NCBI GenBank assembly: GCA_947177205.1
Contig: CAMWTO010000003.1
Coordinates: forward strand, 1 to 44,452
Length of the DNA stretch: 44,452 nucleotides
DNA from: an uncultured Ruminococcus sp.
GTDB lineage: Bacteria > Bacillota > Clostridia > Oscillospirales > Ruminococcaceae
Direction: 5' to 3'
In this document: positions 17,775-24,614 of the stretch, piece after piece
How positions within the stretch are numbered: the stretch's first letter is position 1
Layout: each line of letters starts with the position of its first letter
Notes under the pieces: generated by a model
Told to the model about the DNA's origin: nothing
Seen by the model: only the letters and a program-made list of their open reading frames with translations
Databases searched by the model: none
Position numbers and translations under genes: made by a program

Positions 17775-18284
17775 ATGCCAAGTGAAAAGATTCTTGCATC
17801 CAAGCAGGCTAGAGTTGCGGAACTGTCTGAACTGCTCAAAAAAAGCGTTGCTGTTGTTCTCGTTGATTACAAGGGCATTACTGTGGAACAGGATACACAG
17901 CTCAGAAAGGAACTCCGTGAGGCTGGCATTCAGTATTTTGTTGAGAAGAACACCATGCTCAAACGTGCATTCAATGAAAACGGTGTAACGGATTTTGATG
18001 ATGTTCTCAACGGTACAACAGCAATTGCTGTTTCTGAAAACGATCAGACAGCCGCTGCACGTATTCTCGGTGAATTCGCTGAAAAGTCCGAGACTTTCAA
18101 GCTCAAAGCTGGTTCTGTTGAGGGTGAATATTTCGACGAAACCAAGATCATGGCGCTGTCCAAGATTCCGTCCAAGGATGTTCTGCTTGCTCAGCTCGTT
18201 GGTTCTCTGCAAGGCCCGATTCAGAAGCTTGCTGCTCTGCTCAAAGCTGTTGCAGAAAAGGACAGCGAACAGGAAGCCGCATAA
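17775..18284 (+). CDS. rplJ: 50S ribosomal protein L10
   Basis: Forms the base of the ribosomal stalk, binding 23S rRNA and carrying L7/L12 dimers on its C-terminal helix. The protein has 169 residues with the usual N-terminal pattern (KQARVAELSELLKKSVAVVLVDYKG, split here as KQARVAELSELLKK and VAVVLVDYKG), LRKELREAGIQYFVEKN, and an Ala-rich C-terminus. GGAGGTG lies 8 bases before the ATG. Codons are those of a highly expressed gene (CTC, GTT, AAG). It is followed by rplL but not preceded by rplK-rplA, so the usual ribosomal cluster is split here. Confidence 0.97.
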   Translation: MPSEKILASKQARVAELSELLKKSVAVVLVDYKGITVEQDTQLRKELREAGIQYFVEKNTMLKRAFNENGVTDFDDVLNGTTAIAVSENDQTAAARILGEFAEKSETFKLKAGSVEGEYFDETKIMALSKIPSKDVLLAQLVGSLQGPIQKLAALLKAVAEKDSEQEAA

Positions 18285-18386
18285 GTTTCCAGGATTGCGA
18301 TTCCATGCCGGGCTTGCAGCATAAAAATTTACAAGTCATCGTTATTTTAAATTTAAATTATTTTTTTGAAAAGGAGATTTTTAATC

Positions 18387-18752
18387 ATGGCATCTGAGAA
18401 AACACAGAAGTTTATTGAAGATATTAAAGCACTTACTGTTCTGGAACTCGCAGAACTCGTTGATGCAATTCAGGAAGAATTCGGCGTAACAGCAGCCGTT
18501 GCAGCTGCTCCGTCTGGTCCGGCAGCAGCCGTAGAAGAAAAGACAGAATTCGACGTAGTTCTGGCATCTTTCGGCGATAAGAAAATGGGCGTTATCAAGG
18601 CTGCTAAGGACATTCTCGGTCTTGGTCTGAAAGAGGCTAAGGAAGTTGTTGAAAGCGCTCCGAAGACAATCAAAGAGGGCGTTTCCAAGGCAGAGGCTGA
18701 AGAACTCAAGGCTAAGTTTGAAGAAGTCGGCGCAACAATCGAAATCAAGTAA
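18387..18752 (+). CDS. rplL: 50S ribosomal protein L7/L12
   Basis: Stalk protein that recruits translation GTPases. Starts at 18387, after AAAAGGAG; the longer in-frame TTG start would overlap the ribosome site. The 121 residues show the N-terminal dimerisation helix ([19 protein letters not shown]), an Ala-rich hinge ([20 protein letters not shown]) and the C-terminal factor-binding domain ([20 protein letters not shown], then [12 protein letters not shown]). A 102-base gap separates it from rplJ, and it is closed by a terminator, so the transcript does not continue into rpoB. Confidence 0.98.
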   Translation: MASEKTQKFIEDIKALTVLELAELVDAIQEEFGVTAAVAAAPSGPAAAVEEKTEFDVVLASFGDKKMGVIKAAKDILGLGLKEAKEVVESAPKTIKEGVSKAEAEELKAKFEEVGATIEIK

Positions 18753-18779
18753 GATTTCCCGGAATTTTTTTAAAAAATC

Positions 18780-18817
18780 AAACTGCTCTCTGTGTGATTG
18801 CACGAGGGCAGTTTTTA
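18780..18817. terminator. Terminator after rplL
   Basis: Arms AAACTGCTCTC (18780-18790) and GAGGGCAGTTT (18804-18814), then a T-run. It can also end the convergent minus-strand operon, since A-rich sequence precedes it. Confidence 0.88.
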
Positions 18818-18840
18818 TATTTTTACTAAAATAGTTTAAA

Positions 18841-19107
18841 TTATAAAAATAACTGCGATAACAGCAGGATTCCAGCGCCAGGAATTCCAAAAATGCTACA
18901 TGTCAGCAGGTTTGTCAGATTCAGTTCCGGAGAAAATCCGATCCGTTCGCCGAAGAAATGTAACAGGAACAGAACGCACAAGCCGGTACTGCTTCCAAGC
19001 AGGAATGTCCGGATTTTTTTGGGATGGCACAGATAAAAAATAAAAAGACTCAGGATTCCGGCGCACCAGAGAATCCAGTAAAAATAATTTCTAAGAAAAT
19101 CAAGCAT
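18841..19107 (-). CDS. bofA: BofA-like membrane protein
   Basis: An 88-residue protein with three hydrophobic segments and a short basic loop (HPKKIRT). The last third (NLTNLLTCSIFGIPGAGILL) closely follows the BofA family pattern of NPFTAxxxGILGIPG followed by hydrophobics; the preceding LLHFFGERIG also fits. In Bacillus, BofA holds the pro-sigma-K protease SpoIVFB inactive in the forespore membrane. Here it is the last gene of a minus-strand unit with three small unrecognised genes. Length is the family norm. Assignment comes from remembered family sequence only, so treat the sporulation role as likely, not shown. Confidence 0.72.
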   Translation of the reverse strand: MLDFLRNYFYWILWCAGILSLFIFYLCHPKKIRTFLLGSSTGLCVLFLLHFFGERIGFSPELNLTNLLTCSIFGIPGAGILLLSQLFL

Positions 19108-19136
19108 TGTGATTCCTGCTTTCGGATTTTAAAATT

Positions 19137-19466
19137 TTACAGCATGATGTACGCAATGGCGATTAATAATTCCAGGTCTGCGCCCTCCTTGTAGAGTAAG
19201 TACAGCAGGGCAAGCAGGGCAAGTTTTTCGCCGTCCCATTCCGTCAGGATTTTCCGCAGATCCTCCGGGAATGGGAGCTGTAATCCGGAATTCGGACGGA
19301 TTCCCGATCCTGATCCGGTTTCCTGATAATTCCGTCCGGGTGGATGTGCTGGGGGCTGAACAGATTCCGGTGGCATCTGCGGCACGGCACGTCTCTGCAT
19401 TTCCCTGGAACGCCGGATGGCATCCTGCCGCATTGCGTCAAAACTCTGTTGTGGGTAACGTGCCAT
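19137..19466 (-). CDS. Unrecognised small protein with hydrophobic C-terminus
   Basis: A 109-residue protein starting at 19466, 9 bases after AGGAG; the ATG at 19475 abuts that site. The N-terminal half is basic and Pro/Gln/Arg-rich (MARYPQQSFDAMRQDAIRR), probably disordered. The C-terminal third is a compact Leu/Ala-rich module, EKLALLALLYLLYKEGADLE followed by LLIAIAYIML. I have a general recollection of similar Leu-rich endings with an EGAD turn in clostridial small proteins, but no named family. It lies 30 bases upstream of the BofA-like gene on the same strand. Confidence 0.72.
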   Translation of the reverse strand: MARYPQQSFDAMRQDAIRRSREMQRRAVPQMPPESVQPPAHPPGRNYQETGSGSGIRPNSGLQLPFPEDLRKILTEWDGEKLALLALLYLLYKEGADLELLIAIAYIML

Positions 19467-19537
19467 GCAAGTCATCTCCTGAATTTTTGATAATAATATT
19501 TAGATACTATTTAAATAATATGAAATTGCTGATGAAA

Positions 19538-19927
19538 TTATGATAATAGATTCTGTAGGATGCCCGTTTGTTGTAAATTTTTAAAGAGTCCCCATAACTG
19601 GAGAAGCTTCACGGCGTTGTCAATCTTGTTCCGGCGTTGTTGCCGCAGATGTGGGCGCAGGGCAAGTAGGAGCGCCATGTTCTTATCCGGCTTTTTGTTC
19701 TGATTGAGCAACTCGCCGGCTTTCATAAGAATTTCGGGACTGAGGAAATTAATATTATTATTGCTGTTAGTATTGCTATTATGATGATCCGGCAAATCCT
19801 GAGAATTTTGAGAATTCTCAGGATGTGTTATATTATTATCTTTCAGCATTTCGGCAAGTTCGGAAACCTGTTTCATGGTCTCCGGATCGGCTAACAATTC
19901 CTGCATTTTGCCGAGCAGATCCTCCAT
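19538..19927 (-). CDS. Unrecognised small helical protein
   Basis: A 129-residue soluble protein: N-terminal helix (MEDLLGKMQELLADPETMKQ, then VSELAEMLKDN), a low-complexity Asn/Ser/His linker (about residues 38-58, NSNTNSNNN), and a conserved-looking C-terminal module: NMALLLALRPHLRQQRRNKI (residues 81-100), then DNAVKLLQLWGL. Its start shares one base with the stop of the upstream small gene (TAATG), showing translational coupling. No family name comes to mind. The basic ALRPHL..RR..KID..KLL pattern looks like a real structural module, not chance coding. Confidence 0.75.
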   Translation of the reverse strand: MEDLLGKMQELLADPETMKQVSELAEMLKDNNITHPENSQNSQDLPDHHNSNTNSNNNINFLSPEILMKAGELLNQNKKPDKNMALLLALRPHLRQQRRNKIDNAVKLLQLWGLFKNLQQTGILQNLLS

Positions 19928-20181
19928 TACTGACCGCCTGTCAGTTTCTGATAGAGCGCCTTTGCCTGTGGTGTGCTCATGAGTTTCTCTACCATCTGGG
20001 GATTTTTGATCGCCTGTTGAAATTTTGCTGCCTCTGCCTGGTTCATGTTCTTGATGGCATTGTCAAATTTTCCCGCTTTCAGTTCTTGTTCCAACTGTTG
20101 CGCCGGAACGCCTAATTTCCGGCTGACCGCCTGGAGCAGTCCGTTAAGATTCTCAGGATTCTGCAAATTTGGATTTGCCAT
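19927..20181 (-). CDS. Unrecognised small helical protein
   Basis: An 84-residue soluble, all-helical-looking protein, first gene of the four-gene minus-strand unit. It begins with an Asn-rich N-terminus and continues with GLLQAVSRKLGVPAQQLEQE, a segment resembling a small helical bundle, and ends KLMSTPQAKALYQKLTGGQ. No membrane segment or catalytic motif. There is no strong ribosome site before the ATG. Its stop codon overlaps the next start. The family is unknown to me; conservation across relatives would be the test of function. Confidence 0.72.
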   Translation of the reverse strand: MANPNLQNPENLNGLLQAVSRKLGVPAQQLEQELKAGKFDNAIKNMNQAEAAKFQQAIKNPQMVEKLMSTPQAKALYQKLTGGQ

Positions 20182-20222
20182 AAAAAAGCACCATTCTTTC
20201 TGTAAAATTTTCTCAAACTGTA

Positions 20223-20251
20223 TTGTATTTTTTTACAGTTTGTGGTATAAT
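20223..20251 (+). promoter_or_regulatory. Extended -10 promoter for the phosphoesterase gene
   Basis: TTGTAT (20223-20228), 17-base spacer, TGG then TATAAT (20246-20251). The 5' untranslated region of about 95 bases is almost pure A/T (20281-20340). Confidence 0.68.
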
Positions 20252-20355
20252 AAATTGATGAGTTGATTCCTGGAGTCATTTAAAATATTTTAAAATATTT
20301 TTTATAAAATATTTTTAATTTTTAATTTTTAAAATCAAATCAGGAGGAATTTGCT

Positions 20356-20847
20356 ATGAAGATTGTTGTAATGTCCGACACGCATGGCGCTGCGGATCAT
20401 CTGATTGAGGTGACAAGGCTCCATCAGGATGCAGATATGTTCATTCATCTCGGAGACGGCGAGAAAGATTTGTACTATCTGTTCTCAAATTATCCGCAAC
20501 TGGAACAGAAAACCTATGTGCTCAAAGGCAACTGTGATTATGGAATTCTGTCGCAGGCGCTGAGAACTCTGCATCTGAAATTGCCATATGATCACAAAAT
20601 TTTTGCGGCGCACGGAGATTTTTATCGTGTCAAATACAGCACAGACCGGATCATTCACGAAGCGAAAGAACATGAGGCGGATATTCTGCTTTATGGACAT
20701 ACACATGTTGTGGAATGCCGTTATGAAGACGGTTTATACATCATCAATCCGGGAAGTCTGGGAATGCCGAGATTTGACAGAAACTACAGTTATGCGCTCC
20801 TGGATATTTCACAGCAGGGAATTCTAGCGAATATTGCATATTTATAA
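20356..20847 (+). CDS. YfcE/MJ0936-type metallophosphoesterase
   Basis: Cytosolic metal-dependent phosphodiesterase of 163 residues. All calcineurin-type motifs are present in order: MSDTHG (Asp8, His10), HLGDGEKD, LKGNCDYG (where GNxD supplies Asn and Asp), AAHGD, and YGHTHV near residue 117. Such proteins hydrolyse model phosphodiesters and, in some cases, cyclic nucleotides, but physiological substrates are mostly unknown. CAGGAGG precedes the ATG. The gene is alone with its own promoter, followed 100 bases later by the YfhO-type gene; no terminator separates them, so they may be co-transcribed. Confidence 0.92.
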   Translation: MKIVVMSDTHGAADHLIEVTRLHQDADMFIHLGDGEKDLYYLFSNYPQLEQKTYVLKGNCDYGILSQALRTLHLKLPYDHKIFAAHGDFYRVKYSTDRIIHEAKEHEADILLYGHTHVVECRYEDGLYIINPGSLGMPRFDRNYSYALLDISQQGILANIAYL

Positions 20848-20946
20848 TTTTAATATAATTTTAAAATTAAAAATTAATTTTATTTTTTCAGCCCCGTATA
20901 GTATATGCAGAATGTGCTGAAAAATTTCCGGTCTGGGGGTGATAAT

Positions 20947-23520
20947 TTGTTTAGAAAAAATCAGAAGGAACGCTATCTGCTTGCATTCGGTCTGGGGTTT
21001 CTCAGTCTGGCAGTTGTCCTGCTGCCCCTGTTAATCATGGATCAGGGATATTTTATTTATTATGGCGATTTTGTCTCACAGCAGTTGCCGTTTTATCAGC
21101 ACGCAAATGAAATTGTCCGCAATGGCGGTTTGCTTGGCTGGGACTGGGGCACGGATCTGGGGAGCAGTTTCATGGGATCTTATGCGTTCTATCTGACGGG
21201 AAGTCCGTTTTTCTGGATTACAGTCCTGCTCCCGGAAGACTGGATTCTGTATGCGATTCCCTGGTTATTGTGTCTCAAACATGGGATTGCTTCATTGGCG
21301 GCATACGGATATATCCGGTATTTCGTGAAGAATCAGAATATTGCTGTAATCGGCGGACTGCTCTACGCATTTTCGGGATTTCAGATTTTTAATATCTTTT
21401 TTAATCATTTCCAGGATGTGACAGCATTCTTCCCGTTTATGCTGATTGCCATGGAAGAATTTCTGAGAAATCACCGGAAAGGCTGTTTTGCGCTGAGTGT
21501 CACTTTCATGGCGATTCTGAATTATTTCTTCTTTGCCGGGCAGGCAATCTTTTTAATTCTCTATTTTCTGGTCAGGTTATGTGTCGGAAATATAAAAATT
21601 ACCTGGATTGCATTTTTTCAACTGGTACTCGAAGCCATTCTTGGCGTGTGCATTGCCTGCGTGGTTCTGCTTCCGGCGGCGCAGGCAGTCCTGGAAAACA
21701 GCCGTGTTTCAGAATATTTAACCGGACAAGATATGATTCTTTATTCTGACCGAACGAAAATTCCTCGGATGATCCAGAGTTTTTTCATGATTCCTGATCC
21801 ACCGGCAAGGGCGAATCTGTTTCAGAGCGACAAGTCAAAATGGGCATCCATCGGGGGTTATCTGCCATTGTTCTCTATGACCGGTGTCATTGCATTTTTC
21901 CGGAAGAAGCCGAAACACTGGGCAAACATTTTTATTGCTGTCTGTATTCTATGCGCATTTGTCCCGGTTCTCAACAGTATGTTCTACATGTTAAATGCGG
22001 CATATTATGCAAGGTGGTATTATATGCCCATTCTGGTGATGGCAATGATGACGGCATATGCGCTCGATCATGCAGAATTATACACCGAATGGAAAACCGG
22101 TTTACAGATCTGCACGGGCGTTCTGTGCGTGTATGCAGTGATTTTTATTTTGCCGGTCAAAGAAAATGATGAACTGAAATTTTTCAGATTTGCAAGCATT
22201 CCGGAATATTTTCTGATTGCGTTTGTCGTGAGTCTTCTTTGTTTGCTTGGTACATGGTATCTTTACATACTCCGGAAAGAAAAACAGGATTTTCAGAAAA
22301 AAGCATTGATTCTCACTACAATGGCATGTGTCGCCTGCACTTGTACAATTGTCTGGTTTGGAAAAGTCATCGGCACAGATGCAGAAAGTTACATCCGGAC
22401 AGGAATTCACGGGAAAGAGAATTTAAGTATTTCTTATGAAACAAATTCAGATCAGAAATCGGATTATTTCCGGATTGATATTTCTGAAAATTATGATAAT
22501 TATCCCATGTTTTGGGGATTATCCAGTATGCGCTGTTTTCAGAGTGTTGTCAGTCCGTCCATTATGGAATTCTATGACGGCATCGGGATTACCAGAGATG
22601 TGGCATCCCGTGCGGACACCGGACATTACACGCTCCGGGGCTTATTTTCCGTGAAATATTATTTCGAGAAGATTCCAGATTCTGAAATTTCTGAAATTTC
22701 TGAAAATCCGGAATATATCAGTGTCCTTCCTGGTTTTGTCTATGACCGGACGGAGAATGATTTTATTATTTATAAAAATAATGCTTATATTCCGATGGGT
22801 TTCACGTATCAGAATTATATCACGGAAGACATGCTTGCGGAATCTGTCAATGATGAAAAAAATTCAAAAAACGCAGACAAAAAAAAGCAATCGATCCGGG
22901 AAAAACTACTGATTCATGCACTGATCCTTGATTCAGAACAGGCGCAGAAATATTCTGATATTCTGAAAGTGTATTCCATTCCGGAAGAATCGGAGCTGAA
23001 CCGGCAGACTTATCTGGATGCCTGTGCGCAACATGCAAAGCAGGCTTGTGAGAATTTTAGGTATGATTCTCACGGTTTTTCCGCAGAAATTACTTTGAAA
23101 GAACCAAAATTGGTATTTTTCAGCGTTCCCTATGATTCCGGCTGGTGTGCGCAGGTGAATCAGAAGCCTGTGGATGTTGAAAAAGTCAGCGGTGGATTTC
23201 TGGCAATCCGGTGTGAAGCAGGAGAAAATCAGATTACATTTTCTTATGAACTGCCCGGACTGAAAACCGGCGGTTTCATCACAATTCTGGGGATTGCCGG
23301 ACTTCTGATTTATTTGTTGATTTTCCGGAAGAAGCATTCTGCATCCAAAGCCGGAACTGGAAGCAGTACAATTCCGGAGCAGTATCTTTCGGCGGCTGGC
23401 GTCCGGGCATCGAGGGCATACCTGAATTATCTGAGAAATACAGATCATATTAATATTCACGAAAGAGAGGAAAATCATGATGAATACAGAGCATTTGAAC
23501 GAGACAACACTTCACAGTGA
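20947..23520 (+). CDS. yfhO: YfhO-type polytopic membrane protein
   Basis: Large membrane protein with about 13 hydrophobic segments followed by an extracytoplasmic domain and a last helix near the C-terminus (ITILGIAGLLIYLLIF), the layout of the YfhO/GT-C-like family. Bacillus YfhO and Listeria GtcA-linked relatives help glycosylate lipoteichoic acid. An early loop, LPFYQHANEIVRNGGLLGWD, fits the family's conserved acidic region. I favour a TTG start at 20947, 5 bases after GGGGGTG, over the ATG at 20905, which lacks a ribosome site; the product is then 857 residues. The 3' end overlaps the Nudix gene by 44 bases, giving a hydrophilic tail outside the usual family core. Confidence 0.85.
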   Translation: MFRKNQKERYLLAFGLGFLSLAVVLLPLLIMDQGYFIYYGDFVSQQLPFYQHANEIVRNGGLLGWDWGTDLGSSFMGSYAFYLTGSPFFWITVLLPEDWILYAIPWLLCLKHGIASLAAYGYIRYFVKNQNIAVIGGLLYAFSGFQIFNIFFNHFQDVTAFFPFMLIAMEEFLRNHRKGCFALSVTFMAILNYFFFAGQAIFLILYFLVRLCVGNIKITWIAFFQLVLEAILGVCIACVVLLPAAQAVLENSRVSEYLTGQDMILYSDRTKIPRMIQSFFMIPDPPARANLFQSDKSKWASIGGYLPLFSMTGVIAFFRKKPKHWANIFIAVCILCAFVPVLNSMFYMLNAAYYARWYYMPILVMAMMTAYALDHAELYTEWKTGLQICTGVLCVYAVIFILPVKENDELKFFRFASIPEYFLIAFVVSLLCLLGTWYLYILRKEKQDFQKKALILTTMACVACTCTIVWFGKVIGTDAESYIRTGIHGKENLSISYETNSDQKSDYFRIDISENYDNYPMFWGLSSMRCFQSVVSPSIMEFYDGIGITRDVASRADTGHYTLRGLFSVKYYFEKIPDSEISEISENPEYISVLPGFVYDRTENDFIIYKNNAYIPMGFTYQNYITEDMLAESVNDEKNSKNADKKKQSIREKLLIHALILDSEQAQKYSDILKVYSIPEESELNRQTYLDACAQHAKQACENFRYDSHGFSAEITLKEPKLVFFSVPYDSGWCAQVNQKPVDVEKVSGGFLAIRCEAGENQITFSYELPGLKTGGFITILGIAGLLIYLLIFRKKHSASKAGTGSSTIPEQYLSAAGVRASRAYLNYLRNTDHINIHEREENHDEYRAFERDNTSQ

Positions 23521-24028
23521 GGAAATTTTCAACGGCAGGATTATTCATGTGGAACGTGACTCCGTGCAGCTGGAAGATCAGACGCAGGCATTCCGGGAAG
23601 TTGTACGGCATCCCGGCGGCGTGTGCATCCTGGCATTAACGGATCAGGATGAAATTCTGCTTGTGAAACAGTTCCGCTATCCGCATTCGACCGTGACAAC
23701 GGAAATTCCGGCAGGAAAACTGGAATACGGCGAAGATCATGAAGCCTGTGGCAGACGGGAACTTCTGGAAGAATGCGGTTGTACGGCAAATTCTTTCACG
23801 TATCTGGGGAATCTGTTCCCGACACCTGCTTATTGCAGTGAAGTGATCCACATGTATCTTGCGCAGGATCTTGTATTCAGCCGGCAGTCCCTGGATGAAG
23901 ATGAATTCCTGGATGTGGAGAGAATGCCGTTTGAGACGGCGCTGTCGAAAGTCCTGGACAATCAGTTCCCGGATGCAAAGACACAGATTGCAATTCTGAA
24001 ATATGCAGTGATCCGGAATCAGAAATGA
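23477..24028 (+). CDS. Nudix hydrolase, ADP-ribose pyrophosphatase-like
   Basis: Hydrolyses nucleoside diphosphate derivatives, most likely ADP-ribose to AMP and ribose-5-phosphate. The complete Nudix box (G-x5-E-x7-REL-x-EE-x-G-C) lies at residues 80-102, starting GKLEYGEDHEACGRRELLEE. The segment before it (VKQFRYP, TTEIPAGKLE) and the Pro 15 or so residues after the box (NLFPTPAYCSE) follow the ADP-ribose pyrophosphatase subgroup. Total length 183, standard. AGAGAGGA precedes two adjacent ATG codons. It starts inside the 3' end of the YfhO-type gene. Confidence 0.92.
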   Translation: MMNTEHLNETTLHSEEIFNGRIIHVERDSVQLEDQTQAFREVVRHPGGVCILALTDQDEILLVKQFRYPHSTVTTEIPAGKLEYGEDHEACGRRELLEECGCTANSFTYLGNLFPTPAYCSEVIHMYLAQDLVFSRQSLDEDEFLDVERMPFETALSKVLDNQFPDAKTQIAILKYAVIRNQK

Positions 24029-24049
24029 TAAATAAATTTAAAATATTTA

Positions 24050-24080
24050 GAATAAAAAAAGGAACGGCGAAAGCCGTTCC
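24050..24080 (-). terminator. Terminator after spoVG
   Basis: Perfect 8-base stem GGAACGGC/GCCGTTCC (24061-24080) with a GAAA loop. Read on the minus strand it is followed by seven or more T (24054-24060), so it ends the spoVG transcript. On the plus strand no T-run follows, so it is weaker for the Nudix gene. Confidence 0.88.
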
Positions 24081-24111
24081 TGCATAAATTAAATATGGTG
24101 CGATGATGCCG

Positions 24112-24432
24112 TTACATTGCAGGGCAATCGCAGTCCGGAACAGAAGGCTCTTGATTTTCTGTTTCAAGTTCCATCAATGTGAGCTGTTTCTCATACGCTT
24201 CCAGAATGCTGTCCTCAATCAGTTTTCTTGCCTCTGCCTGAATCGGATGTACAATGTCCCGGAACGTGCCGTTATCATCCCGGCGGCTCGGCATTGCGAC
24301 AAACAGTCTTGTTTCGCCCTGTACAATCTTGATGTCGTGCACGGCAAGCATCTGATCAATTGTAATGGAAACGACCGCACGAAGTCTTCCCTCTGTCATG
24401 ATTTTGCGGATTTTAATGTCTGTGATCTGCAT
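24112..24432 (-). CDS. spoVG: Septation regulator SpoVG
   Basis: Small site-specific nucleic-acid-binding regulator conserved in Firmicutes, first known for its effects on asymmetric septation and spore cortex. The family core is clear: N-terminal MQITDIKIRKI, LRAVVSITIDQMLAVHDIKI, then LFVAMPSRRDDNGTFRDIVH and PIQAEARKLIEDSIL. The 106 residues include a short acidic, Cys-containing C-terminus (PDCDCPAM). AAGGAGGA lies 10 bases before the ATG. It is monocistronic, divergent from murC and closed by a strong terminator. Confidence 0.97.
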   Translation of the reverse strand: MQITDIKIRKIMTEGRLRAVVSITIDQMLAVHDIKIVQGETRLFVAMPSRRDDNGTFRDIVHPIQAEARKLIEDSILEAYEKQLTLMELETENQEPSVPDCDCPAM

Positions 24433-24471
24433 AAATTCTTTTTCCTCCTTAGTATTGTTTCGACATTAGAA

Positions 24472-24561
24472 ATACACTGTTTTATTTTTAAATTTTTTCA
24501 TTTCTGGTATAGCCCGGCATAAGCCGGAGAATACTATATTATTCAGAAAAAAACAGTGTAT
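24472..24561. repeat. 12-base inverted repeat in the spoVG-murC divergent gap
   Basis: ATACACTGTTTT (24472-24483) and AAAACAGTGTAT (24550-24561) are perfect complements 66 bases apart. A second short hairpin, CCGGC-ATAA-GCCGG (24514-24527), lies between them. It covers the region where both divergent promoters must be. Confidence 0.75.
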
Positions 24562-24614
24562 CAGTATTATAACTGCTAAATATGTAATTTTTAATAAGAA
24601 ATTAGGTGTATTTT

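Noticed and set aside
18381-18890. A 169-residue minus-strand frame opposite rplL.
   Set aside because: It is the complement of a highly biased ribosomal gene, lacks a ribosome site and spans the rplL terminator.
20281-20340. Run of AT-rich repeats (AAATATTTT units) considered as a replication or integration site.
   Set aside because: Similar AT-rich tracts occur in most intergenic gaps of this window; there are no DnaA boxes or flanking att-like repeats that I can see.
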